In this document: positions 1 to 7,449 of the stretch, in pieces | Numbering within the stretch: position 1 is the first letter of the stretch | Layout of the letters: each line of letters begins with the position of its first letter | From: Microbacterium murale | Lineage (GTDB): Bacteria > Actinomycetota > Actinomycetes > Actinomycetales > Microbacteriaceae | Assembly: GCF_014635185.1 (NCBI RefSeq) | Contig: NZ_BMCM01000008.1 | Span: forward strand, 48,097 to 112,096 | Reading direction: 5' to 3' | Length of the DNA: 64,000 nucleotides | Program-made: the position numbers and the translations under genes | Notes under the pieces: generated by a model | Databases searched by the model: none | The model's input: the letters and a program-made list of their open reading frames with translations, nothing else | What the model was told of the DNA's origin: nothing

Positions 1-192
1 GGAGGCTACGAGCCGTCCCAGGCGCTCGACGTGATCTACCCGCCGAGTCAGGTCTTCGGCTTCGCACTGCTGTGGACGGTGCCGATCGGGCTCGCGCTCG
101 GGGGAGTGGCCGCGATCTTCCTGGAGCGGCTGGGCCGTCGCCACGATCGCGTCGTGCGCGTCGACCGCGAGACGATCATCGAAGCCGACTGA
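1..192 (+). CDS. C-terminal fragment of a membrane protein (5' end outside window)
   Basis: The first 63 codons read open from base 1 and end in TGA at 190-192. The fragment has one clear hydrophobic stretch (FGFALLWTVPIGLALGGVAAIF) followed by a basic cytoplasmic-looking tail ending EAD. It is therefore the last transmembrane segment and tail of an integral membrane protein. The family cannot be told from this piece. It converges on the next gene with a gap of only 6 bp. Confidence 0.6.
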   Translation, partial: GGYEPSQALDVIYPPSQVFGFALLWTVPIGLALGGVAAIFLERLGRRHDRVVRVDRETIIEAD

Positions 193-198
193 GCGTCA

Positions 199-804
199 CT
201 ACGCCATTTCCGCGATGATCGGGCGGATGGCGGCGTCGAACGCCACCACGTCGCGCCTGAGCCCGTCGGTGACGGCGACCGTGAGCGCGCCGATCCACCA
301 GATGCCGCGCTGCGAGAACGGCAGCACCTGCACGTTCAGTTCGAACGAGTGCGCGCGGCGGCCGATCTCGCGCTCGAACTCGGCGATCGCGCTCGCATAG
401 GCGCGGTACGCGCCGCCCCCGGTGGCCGTCTTCATCGTGCCCAGGTACCGGTTGTGGGCATCGCGGGCGTATTGCAGGGCGGATGCCGCGAGTGGGGAGA
501 TCGCGTCGCGCAGCTCTTCGGCTCCGGTGGCAGGCAGCGCGACCAGGGTGTCGAATCCGTCGACCAGCTCCAGCGGCCCCTCGGCGGGGTGCGCACGCGG
601 CTCCACCGCCATGTCCCAGTAGTCGCGCCACTGCGCTTCCAGCTCGGCGCTGGCGTCGGTGGCGTCCGGGGCGCGCACCTGCAGGTCGCGCAGGCTCGGC
701 AGGCCCTCTGGCTCGCGGATGCCGAGCATCTGGCGCAGGGCGAGCGCGACGAGCGCCGGCATCCCGGCATCCTCTCGGATCAACCACTGCGGCTTCTCGG
801 CCAT
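199..804 (-). CDS. conserved hypothetical protein
   Basis: A 201-residue soluble protein with no signal peptide or membrane segment. The N-terminus MAEKPQWLIREDAG and an Ala/Glu-rich helical body are visible, but no motif was recognised. Codon use matches the neighbours, so it is very likely a real gene. It is divergent from purM, and the minus strand has TAGGAT at 811-816 exactly 6 bp before the ATG, suggesting a leaderless transcript. No function is proposed. Confidence 0.75.
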   Translation of the reverse strand: MAEKPQWLIREDAGMPALVALALRQMLGIREPEGLPSLRDLQVRAPDATDASAELEAQWRDYWDMAVEPRAHPAEGPLELVDGFDTLVALPATGAEELRDAISPLAASALQYARDAHNRYLGTMKTATGGGAYRAYASAIAEFEREIGRRAHSFELNVQVLPFSQRGIWWIGALTVAVTDGLRRDVVAFDAAIRPIIAEMA

Positions 805-810
805 GGCCCC

Positions 811-816
811 ATCCTA
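811..816 (-). promoter_or_regulatory. probable -10 box, leaderless start
   Basis: TAGGAT on the minus strand lies 6 bp before the ATG of the hypothetical gene ending at 199, the spacing expected when transcription starts at the start codon. Confidence 0.45.
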
Positions 817-853
817 TGGAGGTCGCGCGGAGATTCGCAGGCTCGGGCACCGG

Positions 854-859
854 TAGTCT
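854..859 (+). promoter_or_regulatory. probable -10 box of purM, leaderless start
   Basis: TAGTCT lies 6 bp before the GTG of purM. No convincing Shine-Dalgarno sequence stands between, so a leaderless purM transcript is likely. Confidence 0.45.
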
Positions 860-865
860 TGTCAG

Positions 866-1984
866 GTGGCAGCCTCCTCCACCAATCCCTATTCCGAAGC
901 CGGCGTCGACACCGCTGCAGGTGATCGTGCCGTCGAGCTGATGAAGTCCTCCGTGCGCGCTACGCACGGCCCCGAAGTGCTCGGCGGTGTCGGCGGGTTC
1001 GCCGGCCTGTTCGACGCCTCCGCTCTGCTCGGCTACACCAAGCCGCTGCTCGCGACCAGCACCGACGGCGTCGGCACCAAGGTCGCGATCGCGCAGGCGA
1101 TCGACAAGCACGACACGATCGGGCAAGACCTGGTCGGGATGGTCGTCGACGACATCGTCGTGGTGGGGGCGAAGCCCCTGTTCATGACCGACTACATCGC
1201 GTGCGGCAAGGTCGTCCCCGAGCGCATCGCCGACATCGTCCGCGGCATCGCCGACGGCTGCACCGCCACGGGCACCGCCCTGGTCGGCGGCGAGACGGCA
1301 GAGCACCCGGGTCTCCTCGGACCCCGCGACTACGACGTCGCAGGCGCCGCGACCGGAATCGTCGAGGCGGATGCCGTGCTCGGTGCGGAACGCGTCCAGG
1401 ACGGCGACGTCGTGCTGGCTCTCGCATCGAGCGGTCTGCACTCCAACGGCTACTCGCTCGTGCGCCACATCGTCGCCGGCGCCGGCATCGGCTACGGCGA
1501 CAACGCCGCCGATTTCGGCACCACCTGGGGCGAGGCCCTGCTCGAGCCGACGCGTCTCTACACGCTCCCGCTGCTGCGTCTTCTCACCACGCTCGCAGAC
1601 GGCAGCATCCATTCCCTCAGCCATGTCACCGGGGGAGGCATCGCCGCGAACCTCGCCCGTGTGCTCCCGGTGGGCAGCTGGGCCGAGGTCGATCGTGCGA
1701 CCTGGTCGCCGAGCCCGATCTTCCGCGTGCTCAGCGACATCTCCGGCACCAGCCTCGAGTCGACCGAGGGCACCTGGAACCTCGGCATCGGCTTCCTCGC
1801 CGTGATCGATCAGCGCCAGAAGGATGCTGCGATCACCGCGCTCGCCGCAGAGGGAATCGACGCGTGGCAGGTCGCGACCGTCGGAACGGGCGCACGCCCG
1901 GCCGGAGAATTCGAAGAAGGCGCCAAGGGCGTCGATGGCGGTGCGGTGCGTCTCGTCGGCGCATACGCGGATGGAGCAGAGTAA
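866..1984 (+). CDS. purM: phosphoribosylformylglycinamidine cyclo-ligase (AIR synthetase)
   Basis: Converts FGAM to aminoimidazole ribotide with ATP in purine synthesis; cytosolic. The 372-residue product has the family hallmarks: N-terminal NPYSEAGVDTAAGDRAVELM, the DGVGTKVAIA loop near residue 67, DLVGMVVDDIVVVGAKPLFM following it, VGGETAEHPG near 140 and HVTGGGIAANLARVLP near 252. Length is normal for PurM. GTG at 866 is the start that keeps the conserved N-terminus. purF follows after 6 bp, so the order is purM-purF, reversed compared with many other bacteria. Confidence 0.97.
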   Translation: MAASSTNPYSEAGVDTAAGDRAVELMKSSVRATHGPEVLGGVGGFAGLFDASALLGYTKPLLATSTDGVGTKVAIAQAIDKHDTIGQDLVGMVVDDIVVVGAKPLFMTDYIACGKVVPERIADIVRGIADGCTATGTALVGGETAEHPGLLGPRDYDVAGAATGIVEADAVLGAERVQDGDVVLALASSGLHSNGYSLVRHIVAGAGIGYGDNAADFGTTWGEALLEPTRLYTLPLLRLLTTLADGSIHSLSHVTGGGIAANLARVLPVGSWAEVDRATWSPSPIFRVLSDISGTSLESTEGTWNLGIGFLAVIDQRQKDAAITALAAEGIDAWQVATVGTGARPAGEFEEGAKGVDGGAVRLVGAYADGAE

Positions 1985-1990
1985 TACCCC

Positions 1991-3448
1991 ATGTGCGGAA
2001 TCGTCGGAGTGGTCGCTGGCGGCCCGGTCAATCAGGACATCTACGATGCGCTCCTCCTGCTGCAGCACCGCGGGCAGGACGCCACCGGCATCTCCACTGC
2101 AGAGCCCAACGGCGTCATGCACACGATCAAGGCCGAGGGCATGGTGCGCGAAGCGTTCCGCACCCGCGACATGCGCTCTCTCCTCGGCAACGTGGGCCTC
2201 GGTCACGTTCGCTACGCGACCAAGGGCACCGCATCCAGCGAGGAGGAGGCGCAGCCGTTCTACGTGAACGCGCCGTACGGCATCGTCCTCATCCACAACG
2301 GCAACCTCACCAACACGCGTGAGCTCACCGCCGACATGGCCAAGCGCGACCGCCGGCACCTGAACTCCTCCAGCGACACCGAGCTGCTGCTCAACGTCCT
2401 CGCCGGCGAGCTGCAGGCGACGACGAGCGACGTCGACCTCGAGCCCGAGCGCATCTTCGAAGCCGTCAGCCGCACGCACGAGCGCATCGAGGGCGCGTAC
2501 GCGGTGATCGCCGTGATCGCGGGCTACGGTCTGCTGGCGTTCCGTGATCCGTACGGCATCCGTCCGCTGATCCTCGGGCGCCGTGACGGCGTCGAGCACG
2601 ACGAATGGGTCGTCACCAGTGAATCCCTCGTGCTCGAGAACGGCGACTACGAGGTCGTCCGCGAGGTCGCGCCGGGTGAGGCCGTGTTCATCACCGACCA
2701 GGGCGAGCTGTTCAGCCGGCAGTGCGCGGCGAACCCCACGCTCACGCCCTGCGCGTTCGAGTACGTGTATCTCGCCCGCCCCGACTCGACGATGAACGGC
2801 ATCGCCGTGTACGAGTCGCGTCTGCGGATGGGAGAGCGCCTCGCCGACACGATCGCCAAGCACGTGCCTCGCGAGAAGATCGACGTCGTCATGCCGATCC
2901 CCGACTCCGCGCGTCCGTCTGCGATGGAGGTCGCCCGCAAACTCGGCATCGAGTACCGCGAGGGCTTCTACAAGAACCGCTACGTCGGACGCACCTTCAT
3001 CATGCCGGGCCAGGCGGTGCGCAAGAAGAGCGTCCGCCAGAAGCTCAACGCGATGTCGACCGAGTTCCAGGGAAAGAACGTGCTGCTGATCGATGACTCG
3101 ATCGTGCGCGGCACGACGAGCAAGCAGATCATCCAGATGGCGCGGGATGCCGGCGCCCTCTCCGTGACGTTCGCCTCGGCAGCGCCTCCGGTGCGATACC
3201 CGCATGTGTACGGCATCAACATGCCCTCCAAGCACGAGCTCATCGCCCACGACCGCACGATTCCCGAGATCGCCGCCGAGCTCGGCGCCGATCATCTGGT
3301 GTACCAGGAGGTCGAGGATCTGAAGGCCGCGATCATCGAGGGCTCTGACGTCACCGACCTCGACATGAGCTGCTTCGACGGCCGCTACGTCACTGGCACC
3401 GTCACCGACGAGTACCTGTCCTGGGTCGAGAGCTCGCAGTCGTCGTGA
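1991..3448 (+). CDS. purF: amidophosphoribosyltransferase
   Basis: First committed step of purine synthesis: PRPP plus glutamine to phosphoribosylamine. The 485-residue product starts MCGIVGVV, so the N-terminal nucleophile Cys2 follows Met directly and no propeptide is present. An N-terminal glutamine amidotransferase domain is followed by a phosphoribosyltransferase domain with the PRPP loop VLLIDDSIVRGTTSKQ near residue 364. Near the C-terminus DMSCFDGRY carries one Cys where cluster-containing PurF enzymes (B. subtilis type, from memory) have a CxxC pair, so a 4Fe-4S cluster is doubtful. It overlaps the next gene by 4 bp. Confidence 0.97.
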   Translation: MCGIVGVVAGGPVNQDIYDALLLLQHRGQDATGISTAEPNGVMHTIKAEGMVREAFRTRDMRSLLGNVGLGHVRYATKGTASSEEEAQPFYVNAPYGIVLIHNGNLTNTRELTADMAKRDRRHLNSSSDTELLLNVLAGELQATTSDVDLEPERIFEAVSRTHERIEGAYAVIAVIAGYGLLAFRDPYGIRPLILGRRDGVEHDEWVVTSESLVLENGDYEVVREVAPGEAVFITDQGELFSRQCAANPTLTPCAFEYVYLARPDSTMNGIAVYESRLRMGERLADTIAKHVPREKIDVVMPIPDSARPSAMEVARKLGIEYREGFYKNRYVGRTFIMPGQAVRKKSVRQKLNAMSTEFQGKNVLLIDDSIVRGTTSKQIIQMARDAGALSVTFASAAPPVRYPHVYGINMPSKHELIAHDRTIPEIAAELGADHLVYQEVEDLKAAIIEGSDVTDLDMSCFDGRYVTGTVTDEYLSWVESSQSS

Positions 3449-4761
3449 CCGCGCCACGCCCGCTCTGGCAGGGTCGGGCGCTCGCGGTGCTCGGCATTCT
3501 GCTGTGCGCATTCTCGCTGCGCTCCGCCGTGGCTTCGCTGTCGCCGCTGTTCGATCACGTGGCGGCGGACTTCCCGGTCTCCTCGGCCGTGGTCGGACTC
3601 ATCGGCACCGCGCCGCCGGTGTGCTTCGCGATCTTCGGACTGCTGACACCGCTGCTCGAACGCCGACTGGGACTCGAACGCGTCACGGTGATCGCCCTGA
3701 TCGCGATCGCCGCCGGTCTCGTACTGCGCGGGTTCTCGGTCGACGCCATCACACTGCTGCTCTCGACCGCGCTGATCTTCGCCGGTGTCGGGATGGGGAA
3801 CATCCTCCTGCCGCCGCTGGTGAAGAAGCACTTCCCCGATCGCCTTGGCGTGATGATGACGCTGTACACGACGGCGATGGCACTGTCGACGTTCGTGCCG
3901 CCGTTGGTCGCCGTGCCGGTGGCGGATGCTACCGGGTGGCGTTTCTCGCTGGCGATGTGGGGCGTGTTCGCACTCGCCGGCAGCATCCCGTGGATCCTCA
4001 TGCTGCTGCGCGGGCGCACCGAGGGCGCGCCAGTACCGGCCGCTCGCGAAGAACGCCCGGCGCGCGAAACGTCGACATCGGATGCCGACGCCCCCGAGCC
4101 TGCGACTCTCGTCACCGGCCCGATCGCCGTCGCGCCGGCGAACTCGCGAGTGTTCGCACGGCTCGTCCGTCTGCCCCTCGCCTGGGCGATCGCGGTCGTC
4201 TTCGGCACTTCGTCGACGATGGCCTACGTCTCCTTCGCCTGGTTGCCGACCATCCTCATCGACCGGACGGGTGTGTCGGCATCCGTCGCCGGATTGCTGC
4301 TCTCACTGTTCGCGTTCATGGGCTTGCCCGCGTCGCTGGTCGTGCCGGTGCTGGTCGTCCGATTCCAGGCGACCAGGCCCCTTTTCCTCGTTGCCGTCGT
4401 CTGCGGCGTCCTGGGCCTTGCCGGGCTCATCATGCTGCCGTCGGCCGCGCTGGTGGGGCTGTGGGTCGCGCTGTTCGGCATCGTCGGGGTGCTCTTCCCT
4501 CTGGCGCTGGTGCTGATCAGCGTACGCGCGCGCACACCTGAGACGGCTGTCGCGCTGAGCAGTTTCGTGCAGAGCGCCGGCTACATCGGTGCCGCTGCGT
4601 TCCCGCTCCTGCTCGGCATCATGCACGACCAGACGGGCGACTGGCTGGTGCCGCTGCTGATCATCGGCGCCGTACTCGTCGTCGTCATCCCGTTCGGGCT
4701 GATCGCCGGCCGGCGGCAGACGATCGAGGACGCGTGGGAGCGTCGGCACGGGCGCTGGTGA
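3445..4761 (+). CDS. MFS transporter, CynX/NimT-like
   Basis: A 438-residue major facilitator with about 12 transmembrane helices and a polar central loop near residues 195-230 rich in Glu, Ala and Pro, typical of the break between the two six-helix halves. The overall pattern (ALAVLGILLCAFSLRSAV at the start, repeated PPL and LLLGI helices) resembles the cyanate/nitroimidazole CynX/NimT family, whose substrates are mostly unknown. GTG at 3445 overlaps the purF stop (GTGA), so translation is probably coupled to purF. A role in exporting a purine-related compound would be guesswork. Confidence 0.88.
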   Translation: MTAPRPLWQGRALAVLGILLCAFSLRSAVASLSPLFDHVAADFPVSSAVVGLIGTAPPVCFAIFGLLTPLLERRLGLERVTVIALIAIAAGLVLRGFSVDAITLLLSTALIFAGVGMGNILLPPLVKKHFPDRLGVMMTLYTTAMALSTFVPPLVAVPVADATGWRFSLAMWGVFALAGSIPWILMLLRGRTEGAPVPAAREERPARETSTSDADAPEPATLVTGPIAVAPANSRVFARLVRLPLAWAIAVVFGTSSTMAYVSFAWLPTILIDRTGVSASVAGLLLSLFAFMGLPASLVVPVLVVRFQATRPLFLVAVVCGVLGLAGLIMLPSAALVGLWVALFGIVGVLFPLALVLISVRARTPETAVALSSFVQSAGYIGAAAFPLLLGIMHDQTGDWLVPLLIIGAVLVVVIPFGLIAGRRQTIEDAWERRHGRW

Positions 4762-4813
4762 AGTTCGCTGCGGCTGAGCGCTGTCCCGCCGGCATCGCCT
4801 CTGGGCATGACGA

Positions 4814-4838
4814 AACCCCCGCACGGAGTACGGGGGTT
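4814..4838. terminator. bidirectional intrinsic terminator-like hairpin
   Basis: Perfect 8-bp arms AACCCCCG (4814-4821) and CGGGGGTT (4831-4838) around a 9-nt loop lie between the convergent MFS and DUF3073 genes. The A/T ends on both sides suit termination in both directions. Confidence 0.7.
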
Positions 4839-4852
4839 GTCAGATCAGGCGG

Positions 4853-5038
4853 TCAGGCCTTCTCTAGTTCGTCTTCGTCTTCGTCCGCGTAGTCGTCCGC
4901 CCACTTGTCCACGTAGGCGTCTTCATCCGTCGGATGAGCAAGCTCCCGCTCGAGCGCGGAGTAGTTCACGGAAGGACTGAAGGACTTTAGTTCGCGAGCG
5001 ATCTTGGTGTGCTTCGCCTTTTGACGGCCACGGCCCAT
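4853..5038 (-). CDS. DUF3073 domain protein
   Basis: A 61-residue highly charged protein that begins MGRGRQKAKHTKIARELK and ends in an acidic tail (DDYADEDEDELEKA). The basic N-terminus and acidic C-terminus are the signature of the small DUF3073 family found across actinobacteria; no function is established. A strong GGGGG ribosome binding sequence lies upstream of the ATG. It is divergent from the universal stress gene. Confidence 0.9.
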   Translation of the reverse strand: MGRGRQKAKHTKIARELKSFSPSVNYSALERELAHPTDEDAYVDKWADDYADEDEDELEKA

Positions 5039-5187
5039 GCGCGAGACCCCCTAACGATTTAAGCTGTCGGACAATCAGGTGCCCGAGGCATTCACGACAC
5101 CGGCGTGCGGCCGGTAAGAGTAGCATTCAGGATAGCACGAGGGCCAGGTGTGCTGGCCTTCGCCGGCAGGTGAAGGGAACGATTCAC

Positions 5188-5730
5188 ATGACAGATGCAG
5201 GCTCCTCCCCGTCCGACGAAACGGCACAGAACGCCGCGTTGCAGAAGGCCGTGATCGTCGGCATGCAACCGGGCCAAGCCGTTCATGTGTTGCAGGAGGC
5301 CGCTCGCTTCGCGAGCCTCCTGAGCGCACCGCTCGTCGTCGCCCACGTGGACGTCACCCGGTTCGTCACATACGAGGATCCGGACGGTTACGTGCACTCC
5401 GCGCCGATCGACCTGAACATCGAGGCCGGCGCCGCCGAGTTCGAAGAGGTCCAGGCTGCTGCAGCCGCCGAGCTCGACGGCAAGGGCCTCACGTGGACCG
5501 CGCGGCAGCTCGTCGGCGACCCCGCCCTCGCGATCAAACAGCTCGCGAACAAGATCGACGCGCAGCTCATCGTCGTCGGCACGCGCAAGCGGGGCCTCGG
5601 CGAGTCGATCCGCGAGTTCTTCACCGGATCCGTGGCCGCTCGTCTCGCACACCGGCAGCACCGTTCGGTGCTGGTGGTGCCGCTCGAGGAGTCGGTCCCC
5701 GACGACCAGCAGGACATCTGGACCGAGTAG
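5188..5730 (+). CDS. universal stress protein family
   Basis: A 180-residue UspA-fold protein. The core begins KAVIVGMQPGQAVHVLQEA; near the C-terminus the nucleotide-binding stretch VVGTRKRGLGESIREFFTGS is followed by HRSVLVVPLEE, the usual last strand. A GTG at 5170 is also in frame, but ATG at 5188 is preferred because GAAGGGA at 5172-5178 gives a good ribosome binding site 9 bp upstream. A short hairpin (GGCCAG/CTGGCC, 5142-5158) precedes it. Single-domain Usp proteins act in stress survival; the trigger is unknown here. Confidence 0.88.
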   Translation: MTDAGSSPSDETAQNAALQKAVIVGMQPGQAVHVLQEAARFASLLSAPLVVAHVDVTRFVTYEDPDGYVHSAPIDLNIEAGAAEFEEVQAAAAAELDGKGLTWTARQLVGDPALAIKQLANKIDAQLIVVGTRKRGLGESIREFFTGSVAARLAHRQHRSVLVVPLEESVPDDQQDIWTE

Positions 5731-5747
5731 CGTCTCCCTCGTGCGCT

Positions 5748-5823
5748 GAGACCCCGTCTTCGTGCCCAGACCCCACCGTATCGACGTGAATACGACGGGG
5801 TCTCGACAGCAGGACGGGGTCTC
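5748..5823. terminator. nested inverted repeat between convergent genes
   Basis: Outer perfect arms GAGACCCCGTC (5748-5758) and GACGGGGTCTC (5813-5823) enclose an inner imperfect pair (5769-5782 with 5790-5803) built from the same AGACCCC word. The element fills the gap between the convergent Usp and PadR genes, so it probably terminates both. The repeated word use suggests a mobile or repetitive intergenic family rather than a simple hairpin. Confidence 0.65.
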
Positions 5824-5832
5824 GGCGAAGGT

Positions 5833-6468
5833 TCAGGGGCGGGACGAGCTCAGAGCCTGCGTGACGGCCCTGGCCGCGGCATCCAGCGCGGCATCCAGAT
5901 CGGTGACGGTGGATGCCGAGAGCACGCCGCCTCGCGCGACATGCGTGCGCAGATCGGTGCGCACGCGGGCGCGGAACGCGTTGATCGACGCATCTGCGCG
6001 ATGCAGCTCCTCGCGGCTCGTGACGCGATCATCGGGCAGTGAAGACGAGGTCGACCGAGGGCGGCCCTTCGCTGCCGTCCGCTCGTCGTTCGCCGCAGCG
6101 GCCAGGTCGGCGCGCAGGCTCTTCATGGCGTCCTGCACGCTCTGGCGCACCTCGTTGGCGATCAGGCGCACAGAGTCGGCGAGACCGGATTCGATGCCCG
6201 CGAGGTCGCCCTCGCGGCCGGTGAGTTCGGCGCGACCGGCATCAGTGATCGAGTAGATCGTGGTGCGCCCGTCGACCGTCTTGGAGACCAGGCCCTCCTC
6301 CTCGAGCTTCGCGAGTCGAGGGTAGATTGTGCCGGCGCTGGGCGTGTAGGTGCCGCCGGTGCGATCGGTCAGCGCCTGGATGATGCCGTAGCCGTGCTGC
6401 GGCGCCTCTGCGAGCAGCGACAGCAGGTACAGACGCAGGTCGCCGTGGGAGAAGACGGCGGGGGTCAT
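5833..6468 (-). CDS. PadR family transcriptional regulator
   Basis: A 211-residue repressor-type protein. The winged helix spans about residues 10-85 with the diagnostic HGYGIIQAL, AGTIYPRLAKLEEEGLV and RTTIYSITDAGRAEL; the C-terminal part is helical and probably forms the dimer, as in larger PadR proteins. ATG at 6468 is chosen: it overlaps the upstream stop as ATGA and has AGGAG 8 bp before it, while the in-frame GTG at 6477 has no usable spacing. It is the second gene of an operon with the DUF4097 protein, behind twin operators at 7329-7368. Confidence 0.93.
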   Translation of the reverse strand: MTPAVFSHGDLRLYLLSLLAEAPQHGYGIIQALTDRTGGTYTPSAGTIYPRLAKLEEEGLVSKTVDGRTTIYSITDAGRAELTGREGDLAGIESGLADSVRLIANEVRQSVQDAMKSLRADLAAAANDERTAAKGRPRSTSSSLPDDRVTSREELHRADASINAFRARVRTDLRTHVARGGVLSASTVTDLDAALDAAARAVTQALSSSRP

Positions 6469-7304
6469 GAGTCCCACTCCTCGTCGTCGGCCACGGTGAT
6501 GATGGGCTGGCGCAGCACGGTGATGTTCCCGGAGACCGAGTTCGAGCGCACGTCGACGAACGAGCCGGCGAGCTCGCCGGTCGAGCCGGTGTAGTTGGTC
6601 GGTCCGGAGTTTCCGCGGTCGACGCCGTCGATCAGCATCCGTCCGCTCAGGGAGCGCGCCACGTAATTGGCGGGCAGTGTCTCCTCCAGGCGGATCGTGC
6701 TGCTGCCGGAGACGGTGTTCAGGTTGATGGAGTTCACGGCGCCGGTCGCATCCACCAGGATCGCGCCGGAGACCGTGTCGACCGTCGCCTTGCGCACCGA
6801 TCCGGTGATCGCGACGTCGCCCGAGACGCTGTTCGCGTTCGCGGAGCCGGTCAGACCGCGCACCTGCACGTCGCCGGAGACGGAGTTCACCGTCAGATCG
6901 CCCGTGTGGGTGTCGACGATGAGGTCGCCGGAGACGGTGTTCAGCCGCGCGTCGTTGGTGAGGCCCGAGATGAGCGCCCCCGCGCTCACGACGCCGAGGT
7001 TCAGGGCGATGCTGCGAGGCACGGCGACGCTGACTTCAGCGCGGGGGCCGCCCGAGCCGAAGTTGCGGAACACCTCGAGGAAGTTGTCCCAGCCCAGCTG
7101 CGGGTGGTCGATCTCGATCTCGTCGCCGTCGGATTCGATGCGGAGATCTTTGGTTGTGACACCGTGCACCTCGATGCGGATGCCTGGTTCGTCGTGGGCG
7201 ATGACGTCCACCTGTCCGCCGACGAGGCCGACCTTGAGCCGGGTCGCCTGAGCGATGTCGATGACGCGTTCCTCGCCGGGGGCGATGAGCCACTTCTCGG
7301 TCAT
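6465..7304 (-). CDS. DUF4097 family beta-solenoid protein
   Basis: A 279-residue protein with repeated strands of the type NSVSGDV, NTVSGSS, HTGDLTVNSVSGDVQV from about residue 100 onward. These turn motifs are typical of the DUF4097 putative adhesin fold, a right-handed beta-solenoid. No signal peptide or membrane helix is seen, so it is likely cytosolic despite the adhesin name. AGGAG precedes the ATG. It is the first gene of the PadR operon; family members next to PadR regulators are common, but their job is not established. Confidence 0.85.
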   Translation of the reverse strand: MTEKWLIAPGEERVIDIAQATRLKVGLVGGQVDVIAHDEPGIRIEVHGVTTKDLRIESDGDEIEIDHPQLGWDNFLEVFRNFGSGGPRAEVSVAVPRSIALNLGVVSAGALISGLTNDARLNTVSGDLIVDTHTGDLTVNSVSGDVQVRGLTGSANANSVSGDVAITGSVRKATVDTVSGAILVDATGAVNSINLNTVSGSSTIRLEETLPANYVARSLSGRMLIDGVDRGNSGPTNYTGSTGELAGSFVDVRSNSVSGNITVLRQPIITVADDEEWDS

Positions 7305-7328
7305 GTTCTCTCCTGAGGTTGGATTAGT

Positions 7329-7342
7329 CGCGATATATCGCG
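7329..7342. promoter_or_regulatory. PadR operator 1
   Basis: Perfect 14-bp palindrome CGCGATATATCGCG. It lies just downstream of the probable -10 box of the DUF4097-padR operon, at the expected transcription start, so a bound dimer would block initiation. Confidence 0.75.
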
Positions 7343-7350
7343 TGTGAAGA

Positions 7351-7380
7351 GAATAACACGATATATCGCGAGTTTGTCAA
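7351..7380 (-). promoter_or_regulatory. promoter of the DUF4097-padR operon
   Basis: On the minus strand TTGACA (7375-7380) and TTATTC (7351-7356) are separated by 18 bp. Operator 2 fills the spacer and operator 1 covers the start site, the layout of an autorepressed promoter. Confidence 0.7.
7359..7368. promoter_or_regulatory. PadR operator 2
   Basis: The palindromic core CGATATATCG is repeated here, 28 bp centre-to-centre from operator 1 and inside the -35/-10 spacer of the same promoter. The flanks extend the match to operator 1 on the right side (CGCG). Confidence 0.7.
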
Positions 7381-7389
7381 GAGATCCGG

Positions 7390-7420
7390 TTGACATTGAC
7401 GTGACGTCAACTTTTACGCT
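7390..7420 (+). promoter_or_regulatory. MerR-type promoter with 19-bp spacer and spacer palindrome
   Basis: TTGACA (7390-7395) and TACGCT (7415-7420) are separated by 19 bp, longer than the usual 17. The spacer holds the perfect dyad TTGACG-TGA-CGTCAA (7396-7410). This is the classic MerR-family architecture in which the activator untwists DNA, here directly upstream of the MerR-family gene, so autoactivation is likely. Confidence 0.75.
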
Positions 7421-7449
7421 GGTCATATCGACACGAAAGGGAGGATGCC

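Noticed and set aside
176-3511. 1111-codon open frame on the minus strand across purM and purF
   Set aside because: It is the shadow of two well-conserved genes; high GC third positions leave the antisense frame open, and the translation is low-complexity without any domain.
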